From Polyodon spathula (lineage: Eukaryota > Chordata > Actinopteri > Acipenseriformes > Polyodontidae), in NCBI RefSeq assembly GCF_017654505.1, contig NC_054565.1, positions 1,843,468 to 1,907,467 of the forward strand: a stretch of DNA of 64,000 bases, written 5' to 3'. Both the position numbers and the translations under genes were made by a program. Shown here piece after piece: positions 34,801 through 47,422 of the stretch; within the stretch, counting starts at the first letter, position 1, and each line of letters starts with the position of its first letter. The notes under the pieces were generated by a model. That model worked only from the letters and a program-made list of their open reading frames with translations. It did no database searches and was not told the DNA's origin.

Positions 34801-37800
34801 AGTATATATTCCTAAATCTATGCTGTATAGTACAATATATTTTTTAATGTTATGATACATTTCAGACAACATTCAAAATATATTGCAGTACATTCCTACA
34901 AGAATACAAGATATATTTTATAGATGGCAGAATTCCAAATATATAAATGGCACTACATTCTAAAATGAACTACTCTGCATGCCGTGGCGTGTCCACACTG
35001 TTTCTGCAACCTACACATTTTCTTAAGTGCATTTTAACAATTTTGAATTGTTATGTTGGGTCTAAATGTAATTCCTTAACAGACACTATATGTTCCTAAT
35101 ATAGGAAAGCAAAGTGCAGTTTGGATTTATTAGATTTGTATTTGTTCTTTATTGAAGTGTAACACTTTATATTATCACACACAAGTCATTGTCTTGACAC
35201 AAAACTATTTTATAAATGGCAATACCTCACAGTACAAGGAATCAGCTCTTTACTCATTTTTTATTTGCAGTCATATTGGCAGAGAAATAGAAGAGCTCCA
35301 CAGTTTTGTTTTTCTCTTATGACTCTTTTGAATCTTTTTTGAAAATTTCTTCTGGTATTCTAGATTCCGCAGCTCCCCTGGGCACAGGCCTGAATTAAAG
35401 CAACGTTTATGGCGCAGTCTTCACAATGTACCTGTAATCCAGGGCCAGACCTACACTAGCGCTGTCGCCGGAGCTTCTACTGCAGCTGAGCCTCTCTGCG
35501 CTCTGTATGGGCCCCACAGCCTTGTATCTGTGCAGTTTCTTGAATTAGTGAGACCTTCTTATTACTCACAATTCATTCAACACAGGTCCTGCTTCTACAA
35601 TGTTCCTGCACTGCTCTCCTTTCTTCTCTCCTGTGCAGCCCAGACCCTCCGCTCAGTGTCCTCTCTTTAATAAACACCATCAATTACATTCATGTCAACC
35701 AGAAATTAAACAGGTTCCACGTTGAATCCACAACCAACTGAAATAGGTAAGACAGATATTTATTCATTTAAATCGGGGATCTTCAATCCTGGCCCTGGAG
35801 GGCTGCTGTCCCTCCTGGTTTTTGTTTCAACTGTACCCTAAATTACTTAATTGGGCCAATTAAGTGCTTATTAGAAGCTTAATTGGTCCAATTAATTAAT
35901 TTAGGTACAGTTGGAACTAAAAGCAGGAGGGACACCGGCCCCTCAGGACCAGGATTGCCCACCCCTGGGAGCCAAAACTAAGTTAAATGTGTCCACAATA
36001 GTGCCTCCTGTTTTTCCCACTGTTTTCAGCAGGTACCATTTTTATTCATGTAAATAGACATAAACACTGAGTGTCCCCCATTTGATTAGGCAAATTTTTG
36101 CTTGCAGACAGTGGTGGGGTTTACATGCAAGTATTAATCGCGCTGCTATAGTGCATTCATGGCGTGTCAAGCACAAATAACGCATGATTGTGCTCGTTCC
36201 AAAAGTGCATGGCAAAAAAAGTGTGCGACTTAAGTGTCATTACACTTTGGTAAAGCACAGTAAAGTGCGCGCTAATTGGCCTAATTAGTCCCATAGCAAC
36301 AAACTCGACAGTCGTGCAATATACTTCACGATAAACTTGCAAGAAATACCACAATACCTCCTCTACTTCCCCTATATGAAATAACGCTCTGCTCTGTTGT
36401 GGCCTGTGGAATGTTGTCCCACTCCTCTTCAATGGCTGTGCGAAGTTGCTGGATATTGGTGGTCCTGAGCTGGCGTGGTTACACATGGTCTGCGGTTGTG
36501 AGGCCAGTTGGACATACTGCCAAATTCTCTAAAACGACATTGGAGGCGGCTTATGGTAGAGAAATGAACATTCAATTCTCTGGCAACAGCTCTGGTGGAC
36601 ATTCCTGCAGTCAGCATGCCAATTGCATGCTCCATCAAAACTTGAGACATCTGTGGCATTGTGTTGTGTGACAAAATTGTACATTTTAGAGTGGCCTTTT
36701 ATTGTTCCCAGCACAAGGTGCACCTGTATAATGATCATGCTGTTTAATCAGCTTCTTGAAAATCTAATTCAATTCATGGAATGACCCATATACCAAATTC
36801 ATATAAAAAGTATAATAAAATATGAAAAGAGCCAAAAGATCGTCACTACAATGCATGAACTGGAGATAACGGGAACAAGAAGCATGAGAACAGATTGTAA
36901 AAGCATGGTTAGTACTCTTTTAACAGCTTCTGTTTCCTTGAATAAAAAATAAATGACTTGCACTGGAGCTTCAGAGTTAAAAATCTTAGAAAAGACCTTA
37001 GACCTATCATGTCTTAGGTCCTGGTCATCCTCACTGGAACGACAGGAAGATATCTTACAAACGCTTTACAAATGTTTAGGTAGCGCAGCATCCAGACAGA
37101 GGAAGAGTTTTAGGAGCAGCACACAAATGTTGGTAGTGCACGGCACACATTTTCTTAACATTGGTGGTCCACTACTGACACTAAGCCACTGTAATGAATG
37201 GAACATGCCACTTAAATTCAAAGTTTTAACAAGTAGACAAACTTCCCTGCTAATGCTTTGAGAGTCATCTCTCCTCCTCTTCTCTCTCCAGCTCTCAGAG
37301 ACGTACGGCAATGTGTTCACCTTCCACATGGGTCCCAAGAAGTACGTAGTTTTGACAGGCTATGAGGCGGTCAAGGAGGCTCTAGTAACCCAAGCAGATG
37401 ACTTCTCAGAGAGAGGCCAGACGCACATTACAGATAATCTCTCTAGAGGTGGAAAAGGTAAGAAAGACGTGCCTCCAGAGTCCCTTCATCCTGAACTGCA
37501 GCAGGAATGGCTGGTTCACAGGTGACAGCCAGTGGTGTTGATTGGGCTAATTTACCATTCCAATTGAAACAATAGAAACAAACAGCTTTGTGTTGATTGG
37601 TGCTTTCAGTTTAGCCTCTGTGGAGAGCACCAATCATCCAGGCAGAAGTTTCTTCAGTCGTTTCAGTTGAAATGGTGCATTAGATGTTTGACACAATTTG
37701 ACCCTCAGGTCAGTAAGACCTGTTTCTGGACTGGGTCTAGTTTGAAAAAATAAATTTCTTGATACATTTGTTTATATGAACTTCATAGGAAAAACTTAAT

Positions 37801-40800
37801 TGATGCCTAAATGTCAGTTCTTCTGGGAAAGAAATATATGAATTTGAAGACTTTCATGAGTTGTTTTCAGCTTGTCCTGTTCTAGCTGACACTCCATCAA
37901 TTCTCTTAACTAATGATTTGTTCTTGTTGTTTAGAGTCACTTTGTATCATTGTGTTGAATGTTAGAAAACACCAAAGCTGGTGCACCAGAGTGTGACCAT
38001 TGACCTGCCCCCCTGCACCACTCTGCCCCTAGAGGATGTAGGAAGTACCTCATTGTTTTATGTGGTGGTTCTTACTGCTGTATTTCTACATCCACTACAG
38101 GCAGAATGTTGCAGAGGGACCAGTAGTCTAGTATGTATGATAGGTGATCATTGATCTCTGTGTAATAAAATTACATATTATAATCTTGGACCAGGCTGCA
38201 GGCAGATCCAGGTTAATACTGGAATGAGTCTGAGTTTCAGGCTGGTTTCATGGTGTATCACTGTAGCAATGGTGCTGGGTTCATAATTCCCACAGGTATT
38301 ATCTTCGGTAAGGGGGAGTCCTGGAGGGTGATGCGTCGATTCACCCTCTCCACGCTGCGGGACTTTGGGATGGGGAAGAAGACCATTGAGGACCGGATCA
38401 TCGAGGAGTCCCAGAGACTGGTGGAGGTCTTCCAGTCCCACAGAGGTGATGACCAAACCAAGAGCAGAGATAATAAAGGATTGACCCTCAATGGGCACAA
38501 AACAGAGACCAGATTCTGCAGCTGTTACCCCCCCACTGTGTGTTTCCCCCCAAGCCTATTAAAGTTTTGACAAATCTGTGTTCGGTCTGTGTGTCACATT
38601 CTGCTCTGCTCTTTTCTGTTGTGACTTGGTCAAATAGACTAACTTTTCAGTTAGTGCCTTCCTCTGAAGAAAGTAGGCTAATTTGTCAGCCACTGCTTTC
38701 TTGTAGTGCCATAAAAATACTTTCTTCTGAAGGCACTAATAGAAGTGTTTTTTTTACTTGCCTTTGTTTCTTATAGTTTTATATTATGATTCTTATTAAG
38801 CTTTTGAAGTTACAGATGGCTTCTCTTGTTTCCTTACTCTAAGGAAAACCCTTTGACCCCCATATCATCATCAACTCTGCTGTCTCCAACATCATCTGCT
38901 CCATCGTGTTCGGAGACCGTTTCGACTACAGCGACGCACAGTTCCTGAATCTGCAAAGCGTTCTAAACAAGAATGTCAGTCTGATTGTGAGCCCCAAGAC
39001 ACAGGTACAGAGTAGTGGTTCGACCTCCTGATTTATAAAACTGGAGTCAAATTGGTGAAATCGCAGAGAGCCAGTGTAGAATTGTTTTTGCACAGATTTT
39101 AGACAACAGTGAAGGACTTGCAAAAGTAGACTTGTTGCTACAATTAATTGAGGAGGTAGGCTGCCCTGCGCCGAGCTGGTTCAGCGACGACCCACATGTG
39201 AAACAAACCCCCCTTGTTACAAGCTGTGAGAGGTTAGAGTTGAGGGCCCAGGTGGTATTGGCAGGCAAGGAGACTCGGAGGCAAGGAAGCTATGGTTTAA
39301 GCGAGGCTGTGCGTTTTAATCAGCAAACAAATAAAAATACAAAACAAAACACTACCGCTCACAGAACAAAAATAAAAGGTTCAACAAAAACAGGTCAAGC
39401 ACACAACAAACAGGAACAAAATAACCGGCTCAAGGGCCAAAACAAAAGGTTTAAATAAAATGCAAAAACCAAAACTCCATCCTCCCAACAAAGGATTTTC
39501 TCCACTTTTTTATACCATGTGGCTGGAGCCTAATTATCACTAATTATTCAATCAGCTCACATTTTGACAGGGATAGAAAATTAACCCAATCCCTGCCAAC
39601 CACCACCAAAACACCACAAAACAATATTATTTACAGGCAGGGCCCTGCCCTGTCACACAATTACATAATTGTAATTCTGTGTGTGACAGTAGACGGCAGC
39701 AAACTGCCTCCACATGCGTAATTTGAGGCTGTATCTTTGTCAATGCTTATTTATTTGATCTTTTATTTTTTCCTCAACTTGAGGGTAGGAAATTTGGGCT
39801 GCGTCTTAAATTTGAGGGCGTCTTAAATCAGAAGGAATACGGTAATTGAACTGAATTTGCACTACAGCCATTCGTTAATTAGTTTCCAGGGCATTTTGTT
39901 AATGGCACGTGTGCAGCACACAAACCTCAAGTGTGTGTTTTTTGTTTGTTTTTAGTTGTTTTTGTTCTACATTTCTTAAATGCAACTGTTAATGTTAGGC
40001 TACAATTTTACACAATACCACACACGTTTGGTCACCGTCACAACGGTTGCAAGAAACTTGGGTTCCTGTAGTCTGCTGATGTTAATACAGCACCTCTCTG
40101 CACTTACAAGAATTTGCTACCATCCTTCTTGCACTGCCGTTTATTGAAACATGTATGTGACAGGTTGGTGAGTGGTGCCGTCAGGCCAGAAGCAGGAAGG
40201 AAAACAAACCAGGTACTGCAGTGCAAAAAGACGCGCTGTGTGTCGTTTATTTAATACAAAAATAAAATAACAAGTTTAACAAAAAACACTTGCTCGCCGA
40301 GCGAAATAAAAAGAGAAACAAAACAATTCTGAATACAGATAACACTATGTAACACAATTTTTGTTCCTGGGTAGTAAGTGTTATTTCCTAATTGCTTATG
40401 CCTCAAAAGTATAGAAAATGGCTATTATTCCCCACAAACTTTGCTTTTGTGACCAGGACAGGTAAATTTCAAAATATCACTATTTCCAATGAGAAAACGG
40501 GCGCTTTTGTGTCTTTTCGTTCACATAAAGTCAGAAAAAAACAAAATATGAATCCAAATTAACATGTATTTATACTAAAGTAATACAAAAATGACTACAA
40601 AAGATTTAGAAGTGAGTAGTTTTTCGAGATTTACGATTATACTGTAAACACACTGTAGGCCCCTTCTCTCATCAGAACTGATTTCACCAAGAGATTCATC
40701 CTCCACACCGATGCATCGGATGTTGGTTTGGGTGCATTCTTGTCCCAAAAGGTAGACGGAGTAGAACACCCGTTATTATATCTTAGTAAAAAGATATCAT

Positions 40801-43800
40801 TGGGAGCACAACTATTCCATGATCAAAAAGGAGTGTTTGGCAATTAAATGAGCTACTCACTCTTTACGATACTACTTGGTTAGTGATATCTGGCGTTGCA
40901 GCCCTTCATGTACCACATGGTACACAGTCGGTGAAAGACCACCAAAATGCAGATTATTTTTCACGGGAGGGGGGAGTAATGGGAAAGGTAGATTCAGCCG
41001 AGTTTTCCTTCGGCTCCACTCTGAGCGGTGAGATATGTGACAGAAATACATTGATTCTTGGTGTTAAATAAGTGGTGAGAACAGAGTACCTGGGATGGAA
41101 CTCTGGTGCATTGTCTCATCGACCCAGAAGGGAAACGATGTGGCAGCAGCGGATTGGAGGGGCGGCTGCATTCATTTAGAAGGGGTCATGTGTGACGACA
41201 TAAAAGGGGATGGAGAGACACAATCTGTTCCTTCACTTTTGTTTACAAGTAAAACCCAGAAGGACCTGTAAGAGAACCTGTGATAAATGTTTTTGTCTAT
41301 AATTGTTCTTGTGTGTTATTAGTAGACGGCTAACATGTTCTGGAAACTGTGGTGCCAAGCGTGCTGTGAGCTCAAGCAATGTTGCTGGGACCTGCAGTGT
41401 ACCATCCCTAAACTAGTGGAGGGGTAGAGAGGTTTAACTAAACCCTCAAGAACGGCATTCAAGTACATCTAGCTCAACTCTGTGCATTCCAAACAGCCCT
41501 ACTACAGATCTTATGCACTACAGGGCAACCCAGCACACTAGGACAGGGGTCTCGTCCGCACTGTTAATGACAGGACTTGAGCTACAACTGCCATTGGACA
41601 GGCTGCGACCCCCTGTGACTTGCTCTTCCCCACTTGCTGCCCACATTATCATCCAACAGAGCCAACCGCACATGAAACAGAGGTTTGACAAAGTACACAG
41701 AACAAGGCGTTCTGTAATATAGGTCCTGGACTGGGTCCGAATGAAGCGGCCTCACTGAGGCAACAAGCTGCAATCCTTTTGGTCATCCCCGCTTCATGTT
41801 AGCCGACAGCTTGGACCAGTGACTTTATAGCTCCAGGATGGGTCTAGGTGGCATGCCAGCAGGCTGAGGAGAGTGTTGCCACCTCAAACCCACCCAACAA
41901 TGCAAGCAATATTGCTGATATAAGATGCCCAGAACATGTAGGGTTATTGCAATGGCCTCAGTTTTTCAGTGACCTGGCCATCTTCAGAACTTTGTGACTT
42001 AATTCCACACTTGAACTTGGTGGGAAAGGGGGGGGGGGATTTTATGTTTGTTGACCTTGTACATACTGTTCTGACAGTTGTGTTTAAAATGCTGAGTGGT
42101 TGCTGGATTGCATGTTGTTTGTTGTGTTGTGCTTGCTGTTGCTGGGATACGTGAGGCCGTAAGTGAGCGAGAGTGTGTACGACAGAGATGCCATCTGAGG
42201 TATTATAGTGCACAGCAATAAATAAATGAGCTCTGTGGTTAATCTACAATAACACTCTTCCATGTCATTTTGTACAATACATGGATGGGTGATACTCGAG
42301 TGTGTGGACGAAGGGGTTGGATGTATTACCACCCCCTAACTGTTACCCGAATCCTCCATGCTCTGCACACTGGTTTTCCATCCTCAACTACAAAGTCGTC
42401 TTCATTTTTTTCATACCCAAAATATCCCCAGCTGGATGTTTTTATCCATTTTGCAGGGGGAAAGAGGTCAATTTGGTCACTTGTACAAGTTAGTTTAGAA
42501 TCCGATATTTTAGTTTTGTGTTTAGTTTCAAGACGACTGTTTCCTGTGCTGAACACCAAGCAGTTTAAATGACAGCACCGCTGTTAAGATAATGACTTGT
42601 ACCACTCATCTGGCTGAATTTGCATTAGTTATTCGTATGTTATGTTACCAAAAGTTAGAGACCAGATCTTCTTTTTCAATGTGACATTGTATAAAGCAGG
42701 GGTCTCCAACCCTGGTCCAGGAGAGCTACTGGGTTTTCTGGTTTTCATTTCAAATGAGCTCTCAGTTGCTTAATTGCACCAATTATTGGCTTAATTAGTC
42801 AAGATTAACAGGTGCTCCATATCTTCCAGACACCTAATCGTTTAATCGAAGATCATTACAGCCATTTTCACCATTAAACTCCCCCTCTTCCTTCTTGTCT
42901 TTCAGCTGTGTGACATGTTTCCTTTCCTGGGCTTCTTCCTGTCTGATCACAAGAAAGCAAATACAAATCAAACAATGTTGCTGGGGTACTTTAGAAACAC
43001 ATATAAGGATCGTAAAGACACTGTGGACAGCAATGACCTGAGGAGCTTCATCGACACGTTCATCTCCAGGCAGAGAGAAGAGGTAATATCAGCACAGCAG
43101 AGCCTCACTACCAGGGACTGGCAAGGGACCAACACTGTGCATTAAAAGTGCAGTTCTACTGCATATCTAGCTGAAAAATCTTCACACAATGAAACCAGCT
43201 CAGAATATAATGGGAGTGAATGAGGATGAGCTCCTGATAATATCACTTTGATCATTATCAAGACTAGAGAGTTTACAAGGCGCTGTACAGAACTGAAGAG
43301 TTCAGATATAGAAAGTATCACACTATAGCCTGGACACTGCAGTGTGTGTGTGTTACCATCTACATATACAGTACAGCTTGTACAGTAACCAACACTACTG
43401 CCAGCAATGCTGCCCTTGTAAAGGGTTCCCATAGTAAAAGCATAGCAAAGTGCAATATAGCATGGTAAAGCATAGAGAAGCATTGTAAAGAATAGCGAGG
43501 TATGGTAAAGAATATTAATAAACATGACAAACCAGGGTAAACTATGATAATGCACAGTATAACCATGGGGGAAGCATGGTAAAATAGCAACAAAACTGTG
43601 GTAAATTATACCAATTCCACTACAAAACACAGACATTTCTTTGTAGCAACATATCCGTGTTTTAATGCTCATTTTGACAGGCTATTGGTAAACTCCAGAA
43701 ACTCTGCTGATCAGTTTTATTGATATTGCAAGTTGATAGAACTGTCCCTGCAATAGATTGTATTGTTCTTCATTGCTTTGCAGGAGCCTAGAAAATCCAT

Positions 43801-45945
43801 GAAGTATTTCCATGAGGATAACGTGGCAGCCACAGCAGTGGACCTGTTCGCTGCAGGGACTGAGACCACCTCTACCACCCTGCGCTGGGGGCTGCTGCTC
43901 ATGATGAAGTACCCACACATTCAGGGTGAGCGAGGGGGTACATCCGCTTTCACAGAGAGTGTGTGACTGATTGAATTCTGACCTGAACACTCCCTGCCTA
44001 TCATTCAGTCCTGGGTCATCTGAAATTGATACAATTCTTCATATCAGTAATTGCAGTGTCTTTGTAAATCCTCCCTGTTAACAGACAAAGTACACAAGGA
44101 GATTGAGAGTGTGATTGGGAGGGAGCGCCCCCCGCAGGCCGAGGACAGGAAGAGCATGCCCTACATGGATGCTGTGTTGCATGAGATCCAGAGAGTAGGC
44201 AACGTGGTGCCCATGAATCTGCTGCACGAGACCACAGGGGACACCACCTTCCGGGGGTACAGGATACCCAAGGTGAGACGGACAGAGTTTTCAAATTCCT
44301 GTTCAATGAAATACATACATACTGAAAAAACAACAAAGACACTGTTTGAAGGCATTGCAGTTCCTCCATTCCAACTTCAAACACTCATCATGTAATGCAA
44401 GGCTGGCTCTTTATTTCGCTATCTGACTAGCACATCAGAAAATCATGAAATATTGAAAACAGTGAATTAGTGAAGAGCTCTAATTTCAACATGGCATCAC
44501 TGTTTTATAAACCGTGTTTGTGTATTCTCATGGGAGCATGAAGTGTACACTGAAGTGCTTGAAATAAACTTTCATATTGAAAGTTCTGCCATTTCCATCT
44601 TCACCCCCAGCCCCCTTTGTTTGGAAAGTTGACCAAGTGATAGCTTCAAGGGTGGAAATAGATAGGGGATGGTTAGGGTTAGATATATTGCAGATAGATA
44701 GGGGAGGGTTAGGGTTAGATAGACTGGAGATAGATAGGGGAGGGTTAGGGTTGGATAGATTGCAGATAGATAGAGGAGGGTTAGGGTTAGATAGACTGGA
44801 GATAGATAGGGGAGGGTTAGGGTGAGATAGACTGGAGATAGATAGGGGAGGGTTAGGGTGAGATAGACTGGAGATACATAGGGGAGGGTTAGGGTGAGAT
44901 AGACTGGAGATACATAGGGGATGGTTAGGGTTAGATAGATTGGAGATGGAGAGGGGAGGGTTAGGGTTAGATAGATTGTAGATAGATAAGGGAGGGTTAG
45001 AGTTGGATAGATAGGGGAGGGTTAGGGTAATGGTTAGATAGACTGGAGATAGATAGGGAAGAGTTAGGGTGAGACAGATTGGAGATAGACAGGGGATGCA
45101 GTGTGTTCTGCATTTTGAAGAGGCTAATTCATAAGTACAGTGGGTTAATTCCTAGAGTATTACTCCTTCTGGAATGAGCTTTTGACAAAAGCAAGGTTGC
45201 CGCTTATTTCTGTGTGTGTCCCAGGGTACCCCGGTGATCCCGTTGCTCTCCTCCGTGCTCTCTGATAAGACACAGTGGGAGACCCCTCACCAGTTCAACC
45301 CCAACCACTTCCTGGATGCGCAGGGCAAGTTTGTCAAGAGAGACGCCTTCATGCCCTTCTCAGCAGGTCAGTGTGTCAGAGAGAAGGGACCAGGTTAGAC
45401 AGGATAGGGGCTAATCCCCCTACACCCCGGCATTTTAACAGCAAAGGGAACTGCTATCAATAGAGGTGCAACCAGCAACCAGTTTCCTAATGGAATATAG
45501 AACAGGTAACAATCGCTACGAAGCCTTCAGATTCAGCATGCGATAAAACATGCGATACAGATTATTCTACTAATATAATATATGCAATATGAAAAGCTTA
45601 TTTAAAACAAGAAGTCAACCTATTTTCATTAGAGTTTTCCATTTCTGGATACAACGTTACTGTCTTACAGCTGCTTTACTAATCCTGAAGTCTCTGTGTG
45701 TAGTGCAGTGTGTGAGTGTTGCAGTACGAGTCAGTAATCCTCTGACCCAACACCCCCCAGGTCGGAGGGTGTGTCTTGGAGAGACCCTTGCCAAGATGGA
45801 GCTCTTCCTCTTCTTCACCATGCTCCTGCAGAAGTTTCACTTCCGCCCGCCCCAGGAGGTCAGCCCGGAGCAACTGGACCTCACCCCCACCCCTGGAATC
45901 ACCTCCGGCCCCCAGCCCTTCCAACTGTGCGCCCTGAGCCACTGA
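30368..45945 (+). CDS. CYP2K: Cytochrome P450 family 2, CYP2K-type (gene B), nine exons
   Basis: Exons 30368-30568, 37292-37457, 38296-38445, 38844-39004, 42906-43082, 43784-43925, 44085-44272, 45225-45366, 45761-45945 (TGA) are intact and give 503 residues. Every exon has the same length as in gene A, and all splice sites are GT-AG. Motifs: membrane anchor, [13 protein letters not shown]-helix [35 protein letters not shown]. Exons 8 and 9 encode the same protein as gene A except one L-to-I change (PTPGITSGP). Differences cluster at residues 112-124 ([14 protein letters not shown] against [14 protein letters not shown]), in exon 4 ([10 protein letters not shown]) and at 299-305 (VAATAVD against MATTVGN). 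Introns 1 and 4 are inflated by transposons. Likely a microsomal monooxygenase with a different substrate range from A (inference). Confidence 0.93.
31780..31837. repeat. (TA)n microsatellite in intron 1 of gene B
   Basis: A TA run of about 57 bases. Confidence 0.95.
32080..33430 (-). mobile_element. hAT-like transposase fossil (ZMYM/TTF-zinc-finger type)
   Basis: On the minus strand, N to [21 protein letters not shown] (degenerate TTF-type finger, about 33080-33140), [40 protein letters not shown] (about 32700-32900), then [20 protein letters not shown] with [11 protein letters not shown] (about 32360-32530). The RGHDES..NRGNF and LSDTRW blocks are typical of hAT-derived DUF4371/ZMYM1-like proteins. 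Stops and frame changes separate the blocks, so it is a pseudogene. Confidence 0.78.
33431..35770. other. Intron 1 of gene B, middle part
   Basis: A GGTGGA-rich run is at 34265-34305. Blocks at about 34345-34385, 34585-34690 and 35370-35560 match intron 1 of gene C (53745-53785, 54830-54940, 55010-55240), showing shared ancestry. I see no gene. Confidence 0.55.
35776..35968. mobile_element. Palindromic MITE, hAT-like ends
   Basis: The left arm (GGGGATCTTCAATCCTGGCC ... CCCTCCTGGTTTTTGTTTCA) pairs with the right arm (GGAACTAAAAGCAGGAGGGA ... GGACCAGGATTGCCCACCCC). The middle is rich in AATTGGNCCAATTAA palindromes. It lies in intron 1 of gene B. Confidence 0.75.
36370..36760 (-). mobile_element. 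Internally deleted Tc1-like transposon
   Basis: The minus strand starts near 36740 with a Tc1 leader (TCATTATACAGGTGCACCTT). It then encodes the N-terminal domain ([38 protein letters not shown]) and jumps directly to the C-terminal end of a transposase ([20 protein letters not shown], in another frame, about 36400-36455). The whole DDE core is missing. A different Tc1 family from those at 2402 and 11751. Confidence 0.8.
39125..39660. other. Unclassified repeat-like block in intron 4 of gene B
   Basis: Absent from intron 4 of genes A and C. The left part is GC-richer (CTGCCCTGCGCCGAGCTGGT), the right part A-rich with AACAAA runs, ending CAGGGCCCTGCCCTGTCACA. It looks like an inserted element, perhaps an LTR, but I cannot support a family. 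Confidence 0.35.
40640..42000 (+). mobile_element. Ty3/gypsy retrotransposon fossil in intron 4 of gene B
   Basis: Three recognisable pol pieces in order: RNase H start ([20 protein letters not shown] ... HPLLYLSKK, about 40690-40800), the end of RNase H ([15 protein letters not shown], about 40935-40985), and the C-terminal part of the integrase ([20 protein letters not shown], then [20 protein letters not shown], about 41510-41710). Between them lies LTR-like sequence (41180-41430) and deletions. Stops interrupt every piece, so it is inactive. No intact LTR pair was delimited. Confidence 0.75.
42697..42833. mobile_element. hAT-type MITE upstream of exon 5, gene B, 3'-truncated
   Basis: The same insertion as at 18530 in gene A and at the same point (GTATAAAG target sequence at 42689-42696). 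The right part of the element and the second target copy are deleted; the sequence rejoins the shared intron at about TAATCGTTTAATCGAAGATC. Confidence 0.85.
43142..43783. other. Intron 5 of gene B, unlike A and C
   Basis: It lacks the TTAGGG repeat and the TTTTGGCCTGTGTTTCTAAC segment found in A and C. The middle (43400-43580) consists of degenerate short repeats of CATGGTAAAG/CATAGCAAAG type. The long minus-strand open frame across it is not a recognisable protein. Confidence 0.6.
44657..45100. repeat. TTAGGG-bearing 36-bp minisatellite, intron 7 of gene B
   Basis: About twelve units of GATAGGGGAGGGTTAGGG plus TTAGATAGACTGGAGATA. The period of 36 leaves a spurious repetitive open frame ([12 protein letters not shown]). 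Gene A lacks the array at this place. Confidence 0.93.
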
Positions 45946-46254
45946 GAGACCCTGTGACACTGCGACCCTGCCTTACTGCATCTGCTAGACCTTACTGCAG
46001 CCACTGACCCCTCACCCTGGACGCTATTGAAATGAGGGAGTCAGTTCATTACAATTTTTGATCGGTTAACTTATTGGCATTAGAAAACGGTTCAGTACCG
46101 TTGGCCAATCAGCTTCTAGTTCTAGCGGGCTCTAATAGACAGTAGATGCCCTCTGGAACGTCTCAACGCCAACTCAGAATCAAATTTAAAATGAATCGAC
46201 GCAAGTGGTGGCTTTTTTCTTTTTGACTTGCTGTATTTTTAAGTGTAGTAAACA

Positions 46255-46496
46255 TCTATTGGACAGTAAATACTAAACAAAGACGTAATTGGTCAAAATG
46301 AATTTTATTATCCATCAAAACCAGCCAATCAATACTTTGTATTGACAAAAGCAACCAATCTTGGACCTGCAACTGCAGAGAGCCAATCACAGCATCTTTC
46401 AACAACAACAAAGCGAGATGCGGACAGTTCAGTAATATTGCTCCATTCATATATAGATTCAGCAGAGAAAGGCTTTAGCTGAAGGTAGAAACATGG
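46255..46496 (+). promoter_or_regulatory. Possible promoter and first exon of an orphan transcription unit
   Basis: Three CCAAT boxes (AGCCAATCA at 46323, AACCAATC at 46354, AGCCAATCA at 46381) and a TATA-like ATATATAG at about 46450 precede GAAGGTAGAAACATG at 46481-46495. That ATG is followed at once by GTGAGT, a perfect splice donor. No known gene is recognised. Box spacing is promoter-like, but this is inference only. Confidence 0.35.
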
Positions 46497-46520
46497 TGAG
46501 TTAGGGAGGCTTTTTAGAGT

Positions 46521-46990
46521 GGTAGTTCAGACTCTGTTTAATGAGAGATTGTATTGGTAGTTCAGACTCTGTTTAATGAGAGATTGTGTTGGTAGTTCAG
46601 ACTCTGTTTAATGAGAGATTGTATTGGTAGTTCAGACTCTGTTTAATGAGAGATTGTGTTGGTAGTTCAGACTGTGTTTAATGAGAGATTGTGTTGGTAG
46701 TTCAGACTCTGTTTAATGAGAGATTGTATTGGTAGTTCAGACTCTGTTTAATGAGAGATTGTGTTGGTAGTTCAGACTCTGTTTAATGAGAGATTGTGTT
46801 GGTAGTTCAGACTCTGTTTAATGAGAGATTGTGTTGGTAGTTCAGACTCTGTTTAATGAGAGATTGTGTTGGTAGTTCAGACTCTGTTTAATGAGAGATT
46901 GTGTTGGTAGTTCAGACTGTGTTTAATGAGAGATTGTGTTGGTAGTTCAGACTGTGTTTAATGAGAGATTGTATTGGTAGTTCAGACTCC
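46521..46990. repeat. 35-bp minisatellite, about 13-14 copies
   Basis: The unit is GGTAGTTCAGACTCTGTTTA followed by ATGAGAGATTGTRTT. Copies are nearly identical, with CTCTG/CTGTG and GTATT/GTGTT variants. It begins 25 bases after the possible splice donor at 46496. Confidence 0.95.
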
Positions 46991-47290
46991 ATTGTACACG
47001 GGCTGTTCAGTAATTGTTCTGTTCATTCCTCAGGCAATGCTATGATTAAACTAAATGAAAACTCAGTTTTTCTCTTTTATATGTATGTCATCTTTTGGTT
47101 TTTTATTTTAAATGTTTGACACTATTATCTTGGAATGTCTTTACTCCGCGTAAAGGTACCTGATGAATCAGTACAAGTTCAACATTAATCTTGGTTTTAA
47201 GGTGTTTGTTTTCTTTTAAAAAATAAACTATGGGATAAATAATGTTCTAATAGCGATAGTGCACTTTCGTTGATGGTTCTACTGTGTGAT

Positions 47291-47422
47291 AGTTGCCCCT
47301 GACGTGGACCTGACCCCGGCCTCTGTCCTACCCACCACCCCCCTGAACCCCACCCCCACCCCCGGGGCCGGCTTCCCCTCTGAGGCACTCAACGAGCCCA
47401 AGAAGAAGCTACACCCTACACG
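47291..47422 (+). other. Candidate exon or exon fossil, GC-rich
   Basis: A sharply GC-rich island in AT-rich sequence, open in one frame: VAPDVDLTPASVLPTTPLNP, then FPSEALNEPKKKLHPT. It starts behind TGTGATAG. The right edge runs into GTTGTTTTG, a weak donor. The protein is proline/threonine-rich and I do not recognise it. It could be part of a gene, a retroposed piece, or chance. Confidence 0.3.

Noticed and set aside
36953..37261. Open frame before exon 2 of gene B
   Set aside because: Intron sequence conserved in A, B and C (AGGAAGAGTTTTAGGAGCAG) but with frame changes between copies; not coding.
43142..43672. Minus-strand open frame of 176 codons in intron 5 of gene B
   Set aside because: Repetitive hydrophobic translation of degenerate CATGGTAAAG repeats; no family resemblance.
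44577..44825. Repetitive [12 protein letters not shown] protein
   Set aside because: The 36-base period is divisible by three, so the minisatellite stays open; no coding support.
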